A stretch of 9,440 nt of DNA, taken from NCBI GenBank assembly GCA_902795525.1, contig CADBLN010000085.1, forward strand, positions 1-9,440, written 5' to 3'. The notes beneath the pieces are model-generated. The model was not told the origin of the DNA and made no database searches. It was given only the letters and a program-made list of their open reading frames with translations. Below, one piece after another: positions 6,479-9,440 of the stretch. Positions within the stretch are counted from its first letter, which is position 1, and each line of letters starts with the position of its first letter. Source of the stretch: an uncultured Erysipelotrichaceae bacterium. GTDB lineage: Bacteria > Bacillota_I > Bacilli_A > Erysipelotrichales > Erysipelotrichaceae. The position numbers and the translations under genes were made by a program.

Positions 6479-7420
6479 ATGAATTATTTTTTAGTTGGAA
6501 CAGAGGTCTATAACCTCCAAAAACGCAGAGCTAAGATTGTTAAGGAATTAGTTGATGATGAACTAAATTTAAGTGTTTATAGTGGTAAAAACTATTCCAT
6601 TCAAGATGTCGTCAGCGATTGTTTAACATCGCCGTTTTTTGCTGAGAATAAAGTAGTTATAGTGGAAAACCCGGATTTTTTGTATTCTAACAAAGATGAT
6701 GAGAATGCACTCGCTATTAAGGATTATCTTAGTAATCCAAATCCGACAACAACTCTGATCATTTATTGTGATCAAGCAATTGACAGGACTAAAGCTATCG
6801 TAAAGGAACTTATGAAAATTGTTAAATACGAGAGCTTTGACAGTTTAAATAATGAAGACTTTAGACACTATGTTTTGAAGGATTTAAATGACCAAAAAAT
6901 AGTTTTAGACAACAGTGCTAAGAATGAATTAATTGAACGTTTGCCTGTTGATATAACAAACTGGAAACACGAATTAGAAAAACTGAGTTTATATCCTGGA
7001 AAAATAGATGCTGACGTTATTAGGCAATTGGTATGCAGGCCAATTGAAGAAGATGTTTTTCAACTTTCAAATGCGGTTACGAGTAAAAACTTAAGTAAGT
7101 CTATCCAAATCTACCGTGACTTGCTGGTGAATAACAAGAATGATATTAAAGCTTTGATTGGTTTATTGGCATATCAGTTTAGATTTATGTTTCAAATGAA
7201 GAGCTTAAGTGAACAGGGAATGAGCATATCAGATATTTCTCAAAGCTATGGCTACAATGAATACCGCATCAAAATTACACTTAGAAACTGTCACAGTTTC
7301 AGCAGTGAATACCTTTTAAGTTTGCTGAATAAATTATCAACATTAGACCAAGATATCATCAATGGTAAAGTAGAGGGAAAACTTGGCTTAGAGTTATTTA
7401 TAATGGAGGCTTGTATTTAA
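6479..7420 (+). CDS. holA: DNA polymerase III delta subunit HolA (YqeN-like)
   Basis: A 313-residue clamp-loader subunit that opens the beta sliding clamp during replication. It starts with the family pattern MNYFLVGTEVY (compare MIYLLYGxDxF). It shows SPFFAENKVVIVENPDFLY (51-69), corresponding to the family segment with two Phe and the VIV strand; a segment TTTLIIYCDQAIDRTK; an AAA-like lid region; and the C-terminal collar helices with KALIGLLAYQFRFMFQMKSL. Length is slightly below the usual 330-345. ATG 6479 is chosen by homology, although it has no ribosome binding site; GTG 6446, just after the comEC stop and 6 nt after AAGGTG, would add 11 residues and is a real alternative. Position after comEC and before a divergently facing rpsT is conserved. 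The stop overlaps the next start (TAATG). Confidence 0.93.
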   Translation: MNYFLVGTEVYNLQKRRAKIVKELVDDELNLSVYSGKNYSIQDVVSDCLTSPFFAENKVVIVENPDFLYSNKDDENALAIKDYLSNPNPTTTLIIYCDQAIDRTKAIVKELMKIVKYESFDSLNNEDFRHYVLKDLNDQKIVLDNSAKNELIERLPVDITNWKHELEKLSLYPGKIDADVIRQLVCRPIEEDVFQLSNAVTSKNLSKSIQIYRDLLVNNKNDIKALIGLLAYQFRFMFQMKSLSEQGMSISDISQSYGYNEYRIKITLRNCHSFSSEYLLSLLNKLSTLDQDIINGKVEGKLGLELFIMEACI

Positions 7421-8616
7421 TGGAGTCTTTGAGAGAACTATATAGAATTGGGCCAGGTCCAAGCTCTTCTCACTCTTTGGGTGTAAGAAATGCTTGTGTT
7501 TTTTATCATTCTCTATATCCAAACCAACAGCATTATTTAGTTGAATTGTATGGTTCTTTGGCTTTGACTGGTAAAGGACACATGTCTGATAAGGTAATTC
7601 AAGATTATTTTGGCCAAGACCATGTTGATGTATTGTTTAAAAGGGAGTCTGCTGCTCATCCAAATACGATGATTCTCTATGGTTTAGAAAATGGAAAAAG
7701 AATTAATAAGGTTACAATTTATTCAATTGGTGGTGGAGCGATTGAAGTTGAGGGAATGGAAAATATTGTTGATAAGAATGTTTATCCTCAACGTAATCTT
7801 TCGGAAATACTGGACTATTGCCAAGAAAAAAACTTGAGCTTAGCAGACTATGTTTACAGCTGTGAGTCAGATATAAAACCATACCTATTAGAGATAGTTG
7901 AGCAAATGTTATTGGTGGTTGAAGATGGTTTAACCAAGCAAGGATATTTGCCGGGTGAATTGCACTTGCAGAAGATTGCCAAAGAAATCTACCAAAAAGC
8001 TTTGGAGTGTAATGATGTTGCAACAAAGGATAAGCTTTTTGTAACAGCATATGCTTATGCAGCGATGGAGCAAAGTTCTTGTGGGGAGTTTGTTGTTACT
8101 GCCCCAACACTAGGCTCATCGGGTATTGTCAGTGCTTTGGTAAAATATTATTTTGAAAGAGGTAAAAGCAAAGAAGAATTAGCTGATGGTTTAGCTGTTG
8201 CTGGAGTTATAGGAAATGTTGTTAAAACCAACGCAACTATCTCTGGAGCTGTCGGTGGCTGCCAAGCTGAAATAGGAACTGCCTGTGCAATGGGTGCAGC
8301 TTTCGCAAGTTATTTGGAAGGGCTAGATAATAAACGCATTGAGTATGCGGCTGAAATAGGAATGGAACACAATTTAGGTTTAACCTGTGATCCAGTTGGC
8401 GGTTATGTTCAAATCCCATGTATAGAAAGAAATGGTGTTGGGGTTTTAAGAAGTTTAGATGCGATGAACTATGCTAAGTACCTGGGCCAGATTAAAGACA
8501 ATAAAGTAAGTTTTGATATGGTTGTTGAAGTTATGAACTATACGGGAAAGAAAATCCCGGTAGAATTAAAAGAGACCTCGCTGGGAGGTCTAGCAATTGA
8601 AGTAAAAACAGAATAA
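7420..8616 (+). CDS. L-serine dehydratase (iron-sulfur, beta-alpha single chain)
   Basis: A 398-residue [4Fe-4S] L-serine ammonia-lyase, turning L-serine into pyruvate and ammonia. The beta domain comes first (about 1-150): GPGPSSSHSLG (11-21), LTGKGHMSD (49-57), HPNTM (80-84), YSIGGG (101-106). The alpha domain follows (about 160-398): SSCGEFVVTAPTLGSSGIV (219-237), GGCQAEIGTAC (279-289), MEHNLGLTCDPVGG (315-328), VQIPCIERN (330-338). Cys281, Cys323 and Cys334 have the same 42- and 11-residue spacing as the cluster ligands C343, C385 and C396 of the Legionella enzyme. The chain is shorter than E. coli SdaA (454) and lacks that family's C-terminal Cys tail. The start at 7420 has GGAGG at 7405-7409, and a TTG at 7411 lies too near it. 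It is co-translated behind holA. Whether to call it sdaA or sdaAB is arbitrary. Confidence 0.94.
   Translation: MESLRELYRIGPGPSSSHSLGVRNACVFYHSLYPNQQHYLVELYGSLALTGKGHMSDKVIQDYFGQDHVDVLFKRESAAHPNTMILYGLENGKRINKVTIYSIGGGAIEVEGMENIVDKNVYPQRNLSEILDYCQEKNLSLADYVYSCESDIKPYLLEIVEQMLLVVEDGLTKQGYLPGELHLQKIAKEIYQKALECNDVATKDKLFVTAYAYAAMEQSSCGEFVVTAPTLGSSGIVSALVKYYFERGKSKEELADGLAVAGVIGNVVKTNATISGAVGGCQAEIGTACAMGAAFASYLEGLDNKRIEYAAEIGMEHNLGLTCDPVGGYVQIPCIERNGVGVLRSLDAMNYAKYLGQIKDNKVSFDMVVEVMNYTGKKIPVELKETSLGGLAIEVKTE
8541..8591 (+). other. Two tandem hairpins in the last codons of the serine dehydratase gene
   Basis: Hairpin 1: CGGGA (8543-8547), loop AAGAAAA, TCCCG (8555-8559). Hairpin 2: AGACCTC (8573-8579), loop GCTGG, GAGGTCT (8585-8591). 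Both are perfect and GC-rich for this region, and they are built from codons such as ACG, CCG, ACC, TCG and CTG. They sit just before the terminator. Function is unknown, and the protein sequence there (TSLGGLA) may be conserved for its own reasons. Confidence 0.45.
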
Positions 8617-8651
8617 CTAACGAATGAAGTTAGTTATTTTTCTTTCTTTGA
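8612..8651 (+). terminator. Bidirectional terminator shared by the serine dehydratase and flavoprotein genes
   Basis: A perfect 10-bp stem, AATAACTAAC (8612-8621) with GTTAGTTATT (8629-8638), loop GAATGAA, then TTTCTTTCTTT on the + strand. The + strand stop TAA (8614-8616) and the minus-strand stop TAG (8617-8619) both lie inside the left arm. On the minus strand the hairpin is followed by CTGTTTTTAC, so termination that way is plausible but weaker. Confidence 0.8.
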
Positions 8652-9234
8652 GATCGGGTTTCTCGATACCTAGTTGTTCTCCAGCTTTTTGACATTTAAT
8701 CAAATAAGCCATGTTTTTTGCAAGAAGGCGCATATTGTACATTCCTTCTTCATCTTGGCTGACTTCACCTGGTTGGGTTCCAAAGGCATTATTCCAATAT
8801 CTTGAGCTTACGACAAACATTCTTGAAATAGTGAAGTACTTATTCATTTCATCAAAAGCAGAGGTTGTTCCAGCTCTTCTAGCCACAATAACTGAAGCAG
8901 CAGGTTTTAAGGCAAAAACCTCGCTATTTGAATAAAAGGTGGTATCCATAAAACACTTCATTCCACTTGCCAGGGAAGCATAATAAACAGGGGACCCAAA
9001 AATAAATCCATCAGCTTCTTTAGCTTTCTCAACAAACTCATTAACTTTTGGATTAAAAGCACACTTCTTTGTTTTATGACAACTATTGCAACTACGACAA
9101 GGATTAATATCGGTTCCTATTTGAAAAATCTCTGTTTCGATTCCTTCTTCATTGAATTGTTTAGCTACCTCTTGCAATGATATATAGGTATTACCTTGAG
9201 GTCTTGGTGATCCGTTTACCAGTATTACTTTCAT
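8617..9234 (-). CDS. Flavodoxin-family NAD(P)H-dependent oxidoreductase with four-Cys motif
   Basis: A 205-residue cytoplasmic flavoprotein of the NADPH-dependent FMN reductase/iron-sulfur flavoprotein-like family. The N-terminal MKVILVNGSPRPQGNT (1-16) is the beta-strand and phosphate-binding loop for FMN. GSPVYYASLASGMKCFMD (80-97) is the second flavin-contact segment, and VARRAGTTSAFDEM follows near 118-130. Between them CRSCNSCHKTKKC (46-58) has the spacing C-x2-C-x2-C-x5-C, like the compact cluster motif of iron-sulfur flavoproteins. Many relatives carry two to four of these Cys without a proven cluster, so [4Fe-4S] binding is inference. The start at 9234 puts GGAAG 7 nt upstream and begins at the conserved strand; an in-frame ATG at 9258 falls in the likely promoter. 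It converges on the serine dehydratase gene with no intergenic base. The physiological substrate cannot be told. Confidence 0.88.
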   Translation of the reverse strand: MKVILVNGSPRPQGNTYISLQEVAKQFNEEGIETEIFQIGTDINPCRSCNSCHKTKKCAFNPKVNEFVEKAKEADGFIFGSPVYYASLASGMKCFMDTTFYSNSEVFALKPAASVIVARRAGTTSAFDEMNKYFTISRMFVVSSRYWNNAFGTQPGEVSQDEEGMYNMRLLAKNMAYLIKCQKAGEQLGIEKPDLKERKITNFIR

Positions 9235-9256
9235 TTTGCATCTTCCTTTTTTCATC

Positions 9257-9265
9257 ATTCTATCA
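9257..9265 (-). promoter_or_regulatory. Extended -10 promoter of the flavoprotein gene
   Basis: On the minus strand TGATAGAAT (9265 down to 9257) is an extended -10 (TGn plus TAGAAT, 5/6). A -35 at the usual distance would fall within the rpsT terminator and is poor (TTCCGA at best). Predicted initiation near 9250 leaves a short leader containing the AAGGAAG ribosome binding site. Confidence 0.4.
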
Positions 9266-9289
9266 TAATAAAAGTTCCTTTCGGAACTT
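9266..9289 (-). terminator. Intrinsic terminator of rpsT
   Basis: On the minus strand AAGTTCC, a GAAA tetraloop and GGAACTT form a perfect 7-bp stem (9289 to 9272), followed by TTATTAT when the last stem bases are counted with the tract. It starts 4 nt after the rpsT stop codon and lies just before the flavoprotein promoter. Confidence 0.8.
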
Positions 9290-9293
9290 GTTA

Positions 9294-9440
9294 TTATAAA
9301 CTATTTACTGCTTTGGCTAAGCGTGATTTTTGGCGTGCTGCCCAATTTTTATGATGAGTACCATCTGTAACAGCTTTGTCAATATGTTTATGAGCTTCAA
9401 CCAATGCCTTTTCTGCAGCCTTCTTGTCAGCTTCAGCAAC
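9294..9440 (-). CDS. rpsT: 30S ribosomal protein S20, C-terminal part (5' truncated by window edge)
   Basis: The last 48 residues of S20 (family length about 85), read on the minus strand and cut by the window edge. S20 is an early-assembly helical protein of the small subunit that binds 16S rRNA. Seen here is an Ala/Lys-rich helix (VAEADKKAAEKALVEAHKHI, then DKAVTDGTHHKN), then the hallmark ending WAARQKSRLAKAVNSL, matching the usual NTAARKKSRLAKxLN pattern. The Trp in place of the more common Thr is a mild variation. The stop TAA is at 9294-9296. rpsT facing the comEC-holA genes is a conserved arrangement in Bacillota, which supports the call. Confidence 0.94.
   Translation of the reverse strand, partial: VAEADKKAAEKALVEAHKHIDKAVTDGTHHKNWAARQKSRLAKAVNSL

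Noticed and set aside
7027..7048. Inverted repeat around CAATTGG...CCAATTG inside holA
   Set aside because: Short, inside conserved coding sequence, no T tract and no second copy; probably chance.
1..9440. Defence island, prophage, transposon, CRISPR array or biosynthetic cluster
   Set aside because: All genes are recognised housekeeping families in a broadly conserved order; no direct-repeat arrays, transposase, integrase or tRNA-borne attachment site was seen.

Overview
The window is a continuous, tightly packed block of housekeeping genes from a low-GC, AT-rich Gram-positive-type bacterium (Bacillota). UGA acts as a stop (udk, comEA) and UGG encodes Trp, so the code is the standard bacterial one, not the mycoplasma code. 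The cell makes peptidoglycan (mltG) and carries DNA-uptake genes. Gene order recalls the Bacillus alaS-yrzL-yrrK-yrzB-yrrL...udk-greA cluster joined directly to comEA-comEC-holA-rpsT. A compacted order of this kind, with no comEB and no yrrMNO, suggests Erysipelotrichia-like or related Bacillota, but that placement is inference.

Layout, left to right on the + strand: the 3' end of alaS (1-765) with its own terminator; a promoter and then ireB (864), ruvX (1117), a DUF1292 gene (1545), mltG (1777) and udk (2868), all overlapping or separated by about 12 nt or less; greA (3554) with a probable promoter laid over the udk stop codon; a strong greA terminator hairpin that swallows the start codon of comEA (4053); comEC (about 4529); holA (6479) with an extended -10 immediately upstream; and a one-chain iron-sulfur L-serine dehydratase (7420-8616). 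A perfect 10-bp hairpin shared with the convergent minus-strand flavoprotein gene (8617-9234) closes the run. The minus strand continues upstream into the 3' half of rpsT (9294-9440, cut by the window edge), which has its own GAAA-loop terminator.

The genes cover translation and its quality control (alaS, ruvX for 16S rRNA maturation, rpsT), a cell-envelope pair (IreB, a target of the PASTA kinase, and MltG, which limits glycan length), nucleotide salvage (udk), transcript-cleavage rescue of RNA polymerase (greA), DNA import (comEA/comEC), replication (holA) and amino-acid catabolism (serine dehydratase). No mobile element, CRISPR array, tRNA or defence gene is visible. I do not see a new multi-gene system. 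The points of interest are regulatory: terminator-like hairpins at the starts of both competence genes, a nearly leaderless holA, stop codons embedded in terminators or promoters, and a run of hairpins at the end of the serine dehydratase gene.
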